Below are positions 1 through 10,320 of a stretch of 64,000 nucleotides of DNA, piece after piece (positions within the stretch are counted from its first letter, which is position 1; the number at the start of each line of letters is the position of its first letter). The stretch comes from Metridium senile (lineage: Eukaryota > Cnidaria > Anthozoa > Actiniaria > Metridiidae). The stretch lies in NCBI GenBank assembly GCA_949775045.1, contig OX459100.1:17839768-17903767 (forward strand), given 5' to 3'. The notes under the pieces were generated by a model. That model was not told the origin of the DNA and did not search any database. It was given only the letters and a program-made list of their open reading frames with translations. A program made the translations under genes and the position numbers.

Positions 1-187
1 GAAGGGGACTATTGGGAACTAATTAACAATATGCCTGTGAAGGGGACTATTGGGAACTAATTAACAATATGCCTGTTAAGGGGACTATTGGGAACTAATA
101 AACAATATGCCTGTGAAGGGGACTATTGGGAACTAATAAACAATATGCCTGTGAAGGGGACTATTGGGAACTAATTAACAATATGCC
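1..187. repeat. 38-bp tandem repeat, about five copies
   Basis: Five head-to-tail copies of a 38-bp unit beginning GAAGGGGACTATTGGGAACT and ending ATGCCTGT; copies differ by one or two bases (AATTAACA versus AATAAACA, GTGAAG versus GTTAAG). The array runs off the left edge of the window, so its full length is unknown. No reading frame is associated with it. Confidence 0.95.
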
Positions 188-856
188 CTCCAAAAATCAT
201 GTTATTGTTCTATGATTTATGTTGTAAATCATGTTTCCAGGATTATAGATGGGCATGTTCCCGTGACTGCACTAGGAACATGTTCACATCCCCTGAGAAC
301 AGCCCTGAGGAGCTACGTGAGCTGTGGACAAACTTGATACATTGTGGTGATCCCTGTGGTTGTCCCTAAGGATCATCAAACGGAGCCTCCTCCATCCATA
401 TGGGCTTCCTGTTTAGGAAAGGGGAAAGGGAGAATGGGGCAAGAATTCCAGTCCTTCACGGTCAATAACACAGTTACAAAGGAAGCCCATAACTAGAGGG
501 AAAAGAGCTTTAAAAGAGCGGGCATAAAATATTTCGTGCACATCGCTTATTAATCCCAAATTGAACCCGAAAACCATATGGTTACCTATACATGTAGCAA
601 AATACTATTCAAAGTCATTTGAATATGATAATAAATGCCCTAGGGAATTAAGAATATGTAAATGAGGTATATGTAAAGGGAAGCACAAAGGGAAACACCC
701 ACCCACCCAGCCCTGGAGCAAGCGGGATCAATTCAAAACATATCCCACTCTGATCTGGGTCACCTTGGACTGGTCCCAGGCCAGAGTGGATATCCCATAC
801 CCCATTAATATCAATACATAGCGCAGAATATTACACTATTCATGTTATTATTGATG
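188..856. other. Intergenic stretch without a recognised gene
   Basis: I see no convincing coding sequence. Two short inverted repeats are present: TATGGGCTTCCT at 399-410 facing AGGAAGCCCATA at 480-491, and ATATCCCACTCTG near 739 facing CAGAGTGGATAT near 783. The first resembles the GGGCTTCCTGTGG motif that recurs elsewhere in the window (about 16.2, 17.0 and 41.6 kb), so this is probably old repeat material. Confidence 0.5.
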
Positions 857-1152
857 TTACAGCATAACGCGCCTTATCGTGGCCACCCAATTAAAGTTTT
901 GTACAAGTTAGCTTAGCGTTCAAAAGTTTCTCTTTTCAAATTATTTGCTACACCTTTTCAAATTTAAACATCCTGGGAGGTTTTTCAGACACTTATAAAC
1001 TTCACTCTTGTCTTTGCTTTGAAAATTTCAAAGTGTTTACCGTTTGACACTCGGCGTGTCTTTTATATTAAGGTCAAATTCTCGCTTTTCTGATTGGTTA
1101 ACTTGTACAAAACTTTAATTAGTTGGCCACGGTAAGGTGCGTCGCGCTGTAA
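857..1152. mobile_element. MITE, family A copy 1 (TTACAGCG termini)
   Basis: A 296-bp element with long terminal inverted repeats (about 50 bp). The left end reads TTACAGCATAACGCGCC and GTGGCCACCCAATTAAAG; the right end is the inverted partner ending CGTCGCGCTGTAA. A second copy in the same orientation lies at 49507-49780, which defines both boundaries by comparison. There is no coding capacity. It is a non-autonomous DNA transposon; the superfamily is not determined. Confidence 0.85.
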
Positions 1153-1375
1153 GAGTACTTTGTATTTTATCAATTATTCACAGTGGCTTGTGGCTTAATG
1201 GGTTATGTACTATTTCAGAAACGAGCAGGAGTGTTTCATCAGGTACAAAATCTCGAGGGCGGAGTGATAAAAAAACACGTGCTGCGAGTTTTTTGAATGA
1301 CTCATTTAGGCCAATATCGATGAAACAAAAGAAAAAGGGAGGTTGTTTGCATTTGGAAATTGACCTACAGTAATA

Positions 1376-1992
1376 ATTCTTCGTTTGCAACCACGTGATA
1401 ATCGGGACATAATAGACCATAATAAGCCAATTTCTGCCGATCTCAAATTTCACAACCTTATTTCTTAGTCGTATTGAAAAATGACATTCATATTCTTTTA
1501 GAGCATTCAAAACTGAGTATATTGACCGATTTTTGAATCTGTAGAGTATTTGGATGCAGAATTATGCGCGATCAAAGTTGCGCGATATTTGGTAAGAATG
1601 TATGGAGCGGCCATGCTGGAGGACATCTCATATCCTCCAAGATGGCGGCCAAAACTTCTAAGGTCTGATATGAAGGGAAACTGAAACATTTAAAAAATAT
1701 TTCGTTAAAATGTACTTGAATTAGATGCTAAAAGTCTTTACGAACCAAATGTTTTGAAAAGGAACAAATTATTCTTGCTTTTTATCGCCCGATTCGGATA
1801 CGTGACCGGCATTGCGTGACACAATTCTAACTTGAATATCTCGAGAACCAAAAACTTTTATAAACCCAAACTTCAGAAATGTATTTTTAAAACAGTTAAC
1901 TATAACATATATAGTGCATGTTTTAATACGAGATATAAAAAATATTTCGGTTTGGTGATGACATGTGATGACGTCAGTTGCAAACGAAGAAT
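1376..1992. mobile_element. Candidate TIR element, 617 bp
   Basis: ATTCTTCGTTTGCAAC at 1376-1391 is perfectly inverted as GTTGCAAACGAAGAAT at 1977-1992. The 16-bp perfect termini and the size suggest a non-autonomous DNA transposon. No clear target duplication was seen. The short reading frames inside it are not convincing genes. Confidence 0.55.
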
Positions 1993-2145
1993 AGAGGAAT
2001 GCTAACGAACTTGAATACTAACTAAGTAGTTTTCGATGGATTACAATATCATAGAAAGCTCCCTATAATATTGTCCCCTTGGGGTTACGCTTACTAGTTG
2101 TGCATGTTCACTTCGAGCTAATTAGCTAGTTCCCTCTGAAGGATT

Positions 2146-2560
2146 TAATAATAATAATAATAATAATTTATTTCTTAAAAACGCATGTCACAAAAGTCTC
2201 GATGCTTTTTACAATAAAAGTGGTGTCATATCTATATGTAATAAAAAATCTGGAATATATATGAACATTGGTATAAAATATATATGTGAAAATTAATTGA
2301 TATAAAAAGATCAAAACGCTAATTTAAAAAAATAAGTTTTTAAGCTTTTTTTAAAGTCAACGATGGAGTTGTTATTGAGTCTAATGTTGTCAGGAAGACT
2401 GTTCCACAGTCTTGGAGCAGCAATACTAAACATTCGATCGCCAAAAGAGGATGTTCTTGATCTTGGAATCTGAAGTAGGGATTTATACTTAGAACGAACT
2501 TGATGACATTTTGTTTCAAACGTTTTATCGGTTGAATCAATAGTAATAGTTGGGAACATA
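2146..2560 (-). mobile_element. LINE 3' end (reverse transcriptase C-terminus) with (ATT)n tail
   Basis: On the minus strand a frame of about 80 residues contains FGDRMFSIAAPRLWNSLP followed by DFKKSLKTYFF. This is the characteristic extreme C-terminus of non-LTR retrotransposon polyproteins (the AAPRLWNSLP..IR pattern of CR1/Jockey/RTE-like LINEs). The 3' end, at the low-coordinate side, finishes in an (AAT)n run at about 2147-2166, as expected of a LINE tail. It is 5'-truncated and therefore a dead copy. Confidence 0.85.
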
Positions 2561-2776
2561 AATATGTAAGAAATGGAAGTGTTATTAAAGTATTTCTTTA
2601 CAAAAATATTGTATTCAAAAACTTCAAAAACAAAGCTTGGGCTACCTGTGGTTTTATTGCTTAGCCGTCAATTTCAAAATCACCCACCCTCAAAAGTTAA
2701 ATGGTCTGCCCCTTAGCTCATTTGCATTCAGTCCAGACACATTCAAGTGTAACCCTCTTGGACTTCATCCGCCATC

Positions 2777-3745
2777 ATGGAACAAAATAGCGTTCTAACA
2801 GTTCGTTTCGCGTCCAAAGAAGACGTGGAAAAAATCCTTGAAATATCTGAAGGAATCTACGATGGAGAAGACTACATTCCTATTGTTCTTCACGATTGGT
2901 TAAATGATAAAAGAAGGCTTATATTTCTTGCTGAATATGAGGGAAATGTTATTGGAATGAGCATTGCAACTATCTCCGAGAATCACCAGTCATTTGTTGT
3001 CCATTCTCTAAGGATAATTCCAAGATATCGTCGTAAAAAGCTTGGTTCCATGTTTACCAAAGCTGGCGTAGACAAAGTTCGCACAATGTACCCTCATGTA
3101 GAAAAATGGTTTGTAATGTGCCGCAAGAACTTTCCCGCCTATGTGATGTTTTTGAACATGGGCTATACACAAGTGATGGAACAAACGTTTCATTTTGTAA
3201 AGAAAATAGCTTGGGATAACATTCAGCTTACAAGGGCAGAATGTTCTGGTTCAGAGTTGGTTTCTTTGGATATAAAGGGTGTAGTGCATTTGTACAAAAG
3301 CAAGAAATTGTTAGATCTAGTTGGTTTACATGGCTTCACTTTTATTGATAAAGGAGTTCCTTATCAGCTTCCTCAAGATGCTCATCTACTAGCCAATGAA
3401 GTAGATCAAGTATTTGTTGATGTACCTGTGCATAAAATACACCAACAAGATGGCTTTCCCAGGTCATTCAGCCATGGTTCATTGTCTAAAAGAGTCGGTA
3501 AAAACATTTGGATGTGTCATATTTTTACAGATGACCCGGAGGTGTTCAAGAAGCACGTTCTTTGTCAGTTAAATGCAGCAGCTCGTAGTACTAGTTGGGA
3601 ACATAAAGATCTTGACATTAGTTTCCATCAAAGCAGTAGTTCAAAGTTTGATGGAAGTAAAGTCATCAAAGACCAGCTCTCGCGTCTGAAGCTGAATGGT
3701 GACGTCACATCTAATGATGTAGTCGTGCTCCAGCATTCAGTATAA
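2777..3745 (+). CDS. NAT16-like histidine N-acetyltransferase (GNAT family)
   Basis: An intact single-exon frame of 322 residues. Residues 1-150 form a GNAT acetyltransferase domain: an N-terminal TVRFASKEDVEKI strand/helix, the beta strands FLAEYEGNVIGMSIA and FVVHSLRIIP, and the acetyl-CoA-binding turn RYRRKKLGSMF at about 89-99 (a variant of the Q/R-x-x-G-x-G/A motif), then FPAYVMFLNMGY. The region after about 150 matches the C-terminal half that I recall for NAT16 / histidine acetyltransferase proteins, which acetylate free histidine; the substrate of this paralogue is inferred. The start was chosen because GCCATCATGG is a good Kozak context and the domain begins directly after it. The length is close to family members (human NAT16 about 370). 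No intron is visible, which could reflect a retrocopy origin. A duplicate of its C-terminal 50 codons lies at 5751-5912. Confidence 0.85.
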   Translation: MEQNSVLTVRFASKEDVEKILEISEGIYDGEDYIPIVLHDWLNDKRRLIFLAEYEGNVIGMSIATISENHQSFVVHSLRIIPRYRRKKLGSMFTKAGVDKVRTMYPHVEKWFVMCRKNFPAYVMFLNMGYTQVMEQTFHFVKKIAWDNIQLTRAECSGSELVSLDIKGVVHLYKSKKLLDLVGLHGFTFIDKGVPYQLPQDAHLLANEVDQVFVDVPVHKIHQQDGFPRSFSHGSLSKRVGKNIWMCHIFTDDPEVFKKHVLCQLNAAARSTSWEHKDLDISFHQSSSSKFDGSKVIKDQLSRLKLNGDVTSNDVVVLQHSV

Positions 3746-5560
3746 AAAACCCACAGCAAATCTTTAAATGATACATATTATATAAATGTGTGCTCAAGTA
3801 CTATAACTATATCGGTAGCCTACGTCACATCCGGACATTTCTCGGAGCAAATTCCGGATGTGACGCAGACTACTATATCGGGTGCATTCTGGGAAGGATG
3901 AGTGGTCGTTCACTGAGAGAGTCAACTGTAATATGTTTTGCCGATGTGTGTCAATCAATCAATAACAGTCCGGGAAAGTAGTCAAATTTGCGCACCTTGC
4001 AACGTCACGATGTAAACAACTGCTCGACCAATAAGATCGCAAGTTCCTTGTCTCCATAGTAACTATGGTTCTAGAACAAAATGGCTAACACGAGAGTCGT
4101 TCGAGGCAGTGGCGATTCGAAGAGTTTTGAGTCATATTTCTCTATGAAAAATTAGCTAAAACACAACTGTAGTCATGAATTGACATCAAGGAATCCTCGG
4201 AGATGTTAACAATGGGCATTGGTGGAAATTATCCAGACTAAAGGCTACTTTTATGTCATTTCTCTTGCCGAACTGCCCTTTTAATCCCGGTTTTAATACA
4301 TATACGTCGAGGAATTAAATGTAAGTTTGTGAAGTGATTCGATTGAAAAATACCTTTATCAAAGAAAGGGAATAATTTATTTCGCAAAGATTCCTTCGGA
4401 ATGTATCTGACTAAGCTAATCTTTTATCAAAAATTTTGAGTAATTTTGACAGTTGGTTAAAAGTGTTCAAATCAATGAACTTTATACACTACAGAATGTT
4501 GTGGCTGTACCGACAATTCGAACTGTTTTTCATGTCATTTGTTAAGAACCTTTGAAATTACATGTAGTTCATGTGTCCAATAATCTTTAATAAACTCCAA
4601 GTCATTAGAAATCAGTGATGACTGGACCTTTGGTTATTGCTGGGTTGTAATTGAAACAACTAATCACTGAAGATAAATTAAAAATATATTTGAACATTTG
4701 TATTCATCATGTGCTTGTTACATGTATAATGTATTTGTCTTAATAAAATAGAAACTTGGAAATGTAGAATTAATAAGTGGTTTTCATAAACCTGTGAAAC
4801 ACTTTTTGTTCATATCACTTTCTAATTGTTTTGTTTTCAATTTTTTATGCCTAAAATGTTGTTTCACAGTATGTGTTTAGGAAAACCACTCTGTTACTGT
4901 AATAACATCTATTTATTGAAGCATGATCCTCTTTTCTCTTTTCTCTGTTGTCTTTCTTCTCAAATCTAAAAACAAAAACACTTTATTTGAATCATATAGT
5001 TAAATCAGTAAAATACAAATATATTTTACAATTATGTTGGGTTTATATTTTACTATTATATCTATTTCTCATACAAGTTCTTCTCAAAGTTAATACCTAT
5101 TACAATCATTATCAAATATGATAATTTGATTTAGTCCCCCCTTTTAGAAGTATTTAGAAAAATATTTGGCAGTACACTATAGAGAATATGTACTCTAATG
5201 TCACACAGTTATTAACTCTTATTCCCACAAACATTATAGAAATAGTTTTGAAACATTAATACTGGTGTAAATGTTTGTTCTAGCAAACTTGATTGTTCAT
5301 GTTGAATTAATTCTGAGGAATTGAGACAATTAGACCACTCTAGTAATTGTGGCAGCACAGTAACTTAGTAATAGTAGGGACCGCAGAGCATATTGAAAAG
5401 TGGGGGGCTGGCAATTGAAAATTAAGCATATTGAAAAGAGGAAAGTATAAGGTATTTGTATGCCTGTAGTAGTATTCAGCCGTAATCATATACATGTATG
5501 TATATAGCTATGTATAGCCATGTATATCCATTTGGGCTAGCATTAGACATGAACCAATCA
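3746..5560. other. 3' flank of the NAT16-like gene and gene-free DNA
   Basis: The segment 3788-3970 (GTGCTCAAGTA...GGTGCATTCTGGGAAGGATGAGTGGTCG) recurs at about 6297-6415, so the gene's 3' flank was duplicated with its last codons. A short hairpin (GTCACATCCGG at about 3825 facing CCGGATGTGAC at about 3857) lies within it. Possible polyadenylation signals (AATAAA) occur near 4590 and 4743. From 4.75 to 5.56 kb I see only AT-rich unique sequence. Confidence 0.55.
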
Positions 5561-5566
5561 TACTAG

Positions 5567-5701
5567 TAGAGTACAAACACTAAAAGTGTGCAATACTTTG
5601 TACTATTTACCACTAAATAGTGTTGATTAAACAATAGAGAACAAAAGAATTTGCATAATTTAGTGGTATATATGTTGCACACTTTTAGTGTTTGTACTCT
5701 A
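5567..5701. mobile_element. 135-bp MITE with perfect terminal inverted repeats
   Basis: TAGAGTACAAACACTAAAAG with GTGTGCAA at the left end is inverted without mismatch at the right end (TTGCACACTTTTAGTGTTTG then TACTCTA). The outermost TA on both sides could be a TA target duplication, as in Tc1/mariner-type MITEs. The interior is AT-rich and non-coding. Confidence 0.8.
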
Positions 5702-5750
5702 TAACCAGAAGTACATAACTAGTTAATATGCACTATAGATAGATCACATA

Positions 5751-5912
5751 GATCTTGACATTCACTTATATCAAAGCAGTAATTCAAAGTTTGATGGATG
5801 TAAAGTCATCAAAGACCAGCTCTCGCGTTTGAAGGTGAATGGTGACGTCAAAAGTAAGGTTGCAGTTGTGCTTCAACAGCAACTTCATAAAAAACCCACA
5901 TCAAAAATTTAA
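5751..5912 (+). pseudogene. Duplicated C-terminal fragment of the NAT16-like gene
   Basis: This segment aligns with 3607-3767 of the intact gene: DQLSRLK and NGDV are identical and the frame is open for 54 codons to a TAA stop, but no upstream GNAT domain or start codon is present. The tail diverges (VVVLQHSV in the gene, VAVVLQQQL here) and extends by about eleven codons. The downstream sequence is also duplicated (compare 6297-6415 with 3788-3970). It is best read as a relic of a second gene copy; an alternative terminal exon is possible but less likely. Confidence 0.75.
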
Positions 5913-6006
5913 CAAGTATCAAAAACCTTCGGCTGCGGCTCGGGATTCTTCGCGTGGCAATACGCCTCTACTGTTTTTTTTTTAAATAATGCATATTATG
6001 CACCTA

Positions 6007-6292
6007 TTTTAAAAATCGGTCGCAAACAAAGCCACAGTCCACACTCTGAAGCCTGCAAAGGATGTCCGTATTTCTGCTCTTGTTATCGATTTATTCATAT
6101 CATATTTTGGTTGTACGTATTTGTGTTATATGACCATAACAAGTTGTTGTTGTTGTGGTAGATATAAATATAAATATTTTCTTTAAAAAAAAACGTGCAA
6201 TAAATCACAAATTAAGTCCATATAAACGACATCCTTTGCAGGCTTCAGAGTTTGGACCAAAGCTTTTGCTGCGACAACGATTTTATAAAGAG
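6007..6292. mobile_element. Fold-back element, about 285 bp
   Basis: The left arm around 6018-6068 (GGTCGCAAACAAAGC ... CTCTGAAGCCTGCAAAGGAT) is inverted at about 6226-6285 (ATCCTTTGCAGGCTTCAGAG ... GCTGCGACAACG). The arms are about 55 bp and imperfect. The interior is AT-rich. It lies between the two halves of the duplicated NAT16 3' region, so it inserted after, or took part in, that duplication. Confidence 0.6.
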
Positions 6293-6534
6293 GTGTATAT
6301 GTGCTCAAGTATATAACTATATCAGGTGCATTCTGGGAAGGATGAGTGGTCGTCCAGAGAGAGCCAACAGTACTATGTTTAGCTAATGTGTGCCAAACAA
6401 TCAGTTCAATCTGCTGTAACGAACTAAGCCTTGAATCAGTTAAGAAGTCTCCGTTGTCGCTCCAATCATTTTTCCAGAGTCTATATACTGTACGATTTTT
6501 TTCCTTGCTCATAAATAATTTCTCAAAATACGTA

Positions 6535-6932
6535 GCAGGGAGAGAGTTAGGGTAGACTTTCCCTAGTCTCCCCGCAGCCGTTTTTACTGCGAGGGATTGA
6601 GATTAGACTTATGAATACATATGAAACGTAGGGGCTCATGTGGAGGGGATTGGGAAGAGAGGGGAAGGGATGAAGGGAAAGCCTGCACTCTCCTTTCTTC
6701 CCTTTTCCGTACAGGGGTGTAGCTAGCTGCTCAATCGTAGATTGCTTCAGATATTTCAAGTATTGTTTCCACGATCTTCTTTTGGTTTCCATGGGCTTGA
6801 CTAATTCTCTCCCTGCTACTAATTGCTCAAAATACGTACAAGGGGAGAGTTAGGGTAGACTTTCCCTAGTCTCCCTGCAGCCGTTTTTACTGCGAGGGAT
6901 TGAGATTAGACTTATGAATACATATGAAACGT
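6535..6932. repeat. Direct duplication of a 90-bp block
   Basis: The block GGGAGAGTTAGGGTAGACTT ... GAATACATATGAAACG occurs at about 6540-6630 and again at about 6843-6931, nearly identical. The intervening 210 bp includes a purine-rich stretch and an inverted GAGAATTAGTC-like end (AATTCTCTCCCTGCTACT), so the pair may be two copies or two ends of one repeat. Confidence 0.7.
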
Positions 6933-7663
6933 TTGTTCCATCACTGGTGTAAGGCCTATGTTTAAACACATCACATATGCGAGCAAGTTCTTGTCGCACA
7001 CTACAAACTTTTTACATTTCGATTCCAGCCCATGATGTGCGTGCGCACAAAAACCGCTGAATTTTATTTAGGAACCATACACGTTTTAAGCTTCAACAGG
7101 GTAAAACTCATGGGACCCTGTATCAGACCATTAAAAACATTTTAACACATCATTTTTAAGCTTTAACTGCGAGTGCTCAACTAAGATAAAAAATATATAA
7201 ATGTAAAATATTACAAATCTATCAACAGTTAATAAAATATGCCAAAACATCGTTCAAACACTGGCTTCGGCTTTCAACCCCGTACGCAATGCATTCTGGT
7301 TAATCTCAAGACAGCGTGACCACCAAACAGTGACAATCATGACTCGTCCCCAGTCGTCTATCGCGCCCATGCCTTGCGCGCGCGAGAGAGAGAGAACGTC
7401 TGGGGACGAGTCAGGTGACAAGCCGCCACAGTCAGTGTGTGGAGATTCAACAAATCTTTGAAGCGTTGTTCGTAATCTTTACGCTTTAATTTTTATTTCT
7501 AATGCAACATAACTTCAACATTAGTCCTCAAAGAAGATAATCAACAGGTAAGTAACAATATTTTGTTTTGTTTAACGAGTCATCTTGAGCAAGAATAATG
7601 ATACTTACGATATTTTGGTTGAGTGATCATACACAATATAAACCAAACAACAACTACTCGATT
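6933..7663. other. Gene-free stretch with a CGTCCCCAG inverted repeat
   Basis: No coding sequence was recognised. GACTCGTCCCCAG at about 7341 is inverted as CTGGGGACGAGTC at about 7400, flanking a GC-rich purine run (GCGCGCGAGAGAGAGAGA). This is likely a small MITE or a hairpin-forming repeat. Confidence 0.5.
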
Positions 7664-7935
7664 GGCATACATTCATGGTGCAAAGAACTATTAAAGTTTT
7701 CATTTGTGGGATACCTGTGCTCATAATTTGCGCGCGCAAAAGCGTGCGGTTTTTTTCTACAGCGGTTTCATCCAACACTAAAGTGACGTCACAAAGCATT
7801 CACTTAACTTGTTTGTTTGTTGCAAAAGTAGCGCGCAGTAGATTTGCGTTTCCTTCGTATTACGTTTTATGTATTTTTTTTTGTATATATGCATCAGTTG
7901 ACTACCATCAAACCTTTGTTATGTTGACTAGTGTT
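7664..7935 (-). repeat. Dispersed repeat family B, copy 1 (inverted)
   Basis: Shares blocks with 12440-12665 and 15240-15485 in the opposite orientation: GGGATACCTGTG, a GCGCGCGC run, the ACAGCGGTTTCA block, GTGACGTCAC, and CTTGTTTGTTTGTTGCAAAAGT. It is non-coding. The conserved GTGACGTCAC resembles a CRE/ATF-type site but may simply be part of the repeat. Confidence 0.75.
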
Positions 7936-8054
7936 AATAGTGCTAGAATCAGGATAATAATATGAACTTGTCATTGGTACGCTGTAAGCTGAAGATGATA
8001 TCACTACACACGCGTGTTAACAGAATTGAAAGGTAACTGGGTACAAACTTTCCG

Positions 8055-8250
8055 TCTTCTTCTTTTTCTTCTTCTTCTTCTTCTTCTTCTTCGACTTCTT
8101 CTCCTTCTTCTTCTGCTTGTTGTTGTTCGGTTCTTTTTCTTCTTCTTCTTCTTCTTCTTCTTCTTCTTCTTGCTGTGGTTGTTGTTGTTGTTGTTCTTCT
8201 TCTTCTCCACCTCCTCCTTCTTGTTCTTGTTCTTCATCCTCTTGTTCTTA
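8055..8250. repeat. (CTT)n / (GTT)n trinucleotide microsatellite
   Basis: Runs of CTT interspersed with GTT, CTC and CTG triplets. Long open frames on both strands here come from the triplet periodicity and are not genes. Confidence 0.95.
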
Positions 8251-9254
8251 ATCACCTAAGTAAACACTAACATTGTTGTCAGTGTTTTTTTATTTTCTCT
8301 TTCCGTTTTCTATATTACCACTTTAAAAAGCATCTTCAATGTCATCTTTAATTGAGTTGTATACTTTAGAACGATGAGGATAGTTGAAGTGGCCAAGCTA
8401 TTGTGAACCATGCAGGTGCATTCACCGGGCTATTTCGCAGGCAACACTTAGCTTTGGTCAATGAAATAAAATTCTGGCTAAGGTGAACAAAACGACACAA
8501 AAATATCCCATTATATTGTTAATTTTCTACATTTTATTACTAACAGCAGTAGTGGAATTTCTAATGTTTTTAATCAGAATTATAGTTTGTTTTCATTGTC
8601 ATCGTTTCGGATCATTCTCATATTTATCCTCGTTCCTATTTCTGTTCTTATCCTGATTTTGGGCTGAATGATATGATGATGATATGATAATGATATGATA
8701 TTCTCATTTTGAATCTCGTCCTTATCCTTGTTCTCATTTTCATTCTTATTCTTATCCTCATTTTTTGTTCTCATTCTAAGAGATCCTGTTCTTGTTGTTT
8801 ATATCTTATATCTCATTTTTATTCTCATTCTTGTTCTCTTTCTTATTTTTTGTTCTAATTCTTGTTTACTTATTTTATTTACTTATTTACAAAATTCGCC
8901 ACACTACGTTCGACAGGGAAAACCAACAGAGAGGATCTCTAGTATAAACGGGTTCCCATTCAGAATGACCTCATTCTCAATCCAGTTCCAGTCGTTCTAA
9001 TCATTCTTGTTCTGATGGCTTATATATAAAATACATGTCAAAAACTATTGCGTGTGATGTGCAATTGTATTTGGTAAAACCAATAACGATTATATCTTTC
9101 AATACTGAAAATAAATTAAAATAAAATAAAACCGAGACTTTCAAAAGCTCGATCGATTGTCAAAGGTTTGAAGGACTCTGATATACTGCACTCCCTTTTG
9201 TAAAAATGCGCTTTTTGTTGACGTGCTTCTGGACAATTAATTCAAGTGGCCTAT
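8251..9254. repeat. Degenerate TTCTCATTCTTATTC-type simple sequence in a gene-free region
   Basis: From about 8585 to 8880 the plus strand is a pyrimidine-rich degenerate hexamer array (TTCTCATTCTTATT, TTGTTCTCATTTT). A short TGATATGATGATGATATGAT motif sits at about 8665-8700. The rest has no recognisable gene. Confidence 0.7.
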
Positions 9255-9925
9255 CCATCGAAAAGATTGACTATTGCACAACATTGGCGATACTTTGATC
9301 CATATAGCATGTATAGTATACTGACTATATTATATAAAATACTATATAAAATATAGTGTCGATAATTCTCTTTGCGTTTCTCTGGCAACACTTGTGGTAA
9401 GTGTGATAAGGTTGGCCACTGCACTTCCTTAGCAATACTTTGATCCATACACTATTCTGGACTATAGAGTGAACAAAAGCAGACAAAAATATAGTGTTGA
9501 TAATTTTGTTTGCGTTTCTCTGGCAACACTTGTGGTAAGTGTTATAAGGTTGACCACTGCACTTCCTTGGCAATACTTTGATCCATATAGTATACTGACT
9601 ATAGAGTGAACAAAAGCAGACAAAAGATATAGTGTTGATAATCTTCTTTGCGTTTCTCTGTCATCATTTATTGGTTGTAAGTGTACTTGTCCTACTCAGA
9701 GTTCTATTTTGCTTCCTATTGTAACAATGCACTTTTTTGTCAACGTCCTTCACAACAATTACATTAATTCATCGACTGACTATATCTCACATCATTGGCA
9801 ATGCTTTGATCCATATACTATTCTGGACTATAGAGTGAACCGAACAAACAAAGATATATAGTGGTGATAATTTTCTTCGCGTTTCTCTGGCAACACTTGT
9901 GGTAAGTGTAATTTTCCTACTCAGA
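9255..9925. repeat. Tandem repeat, units of about 110-170 bp
   Basis: At least four degenerate units share ACTTTGATCCATATA, GGACTATAGAGTGAACAAA, TATAGTGTTGATAAT and TTTGCGTTTCTCTGGCAACA followed by CTTGTGGTAAGTGT. Copies begin near 9290, 9437, 9576 and 9806. Small frames inside the array are artefacts of the repeat. Confidence 0.85.
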
Positions 9926-10320
9926 GTTATATTTGGTTTTATTTTCACCTTTATTCTGATTCTTGTTCTGATCAGTCTGATTAATTCTCAATCTCATTCT
10001 GATTTTGATTCGTCATATTATTGTTGTCGCTCGTTCTTTATTTATGCTAAACAGTGGTTACAATAGAGATAAATGACAAGCTATGGTATTTTGATCTAGA
10101 TGTTAAAATATTTGTGACTTTCTGTATTTTGATAACAAATATGGATGGTTGTGCTATTATATATGGAAGAGGGCACAAACGACAGCTTTCTTTAGAAGAA
10201 ACATTGATGTGTTTTCTCATTGATAGTTTTATACCACATGTTTTATTATTACTACTGTGTTTGTTATTCTCATTCAATTCCATTCTCACTCCTATTTAAT
10301 AATCTGATTCCTTTAAAAAG

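Noticed and set aside
1..187. CRISPR-like array
   Set aside because: The 38-bp units are contiguous with no unique spacers, in a eukaryotic context; a plain tandem repeat.
8004..8259. Long open frames over the CTT/GTT array
   Set aside because: Open on both strands with low-complexity Leu/Phe or Lys/Arg runs; explained by the triplet microsatellite.
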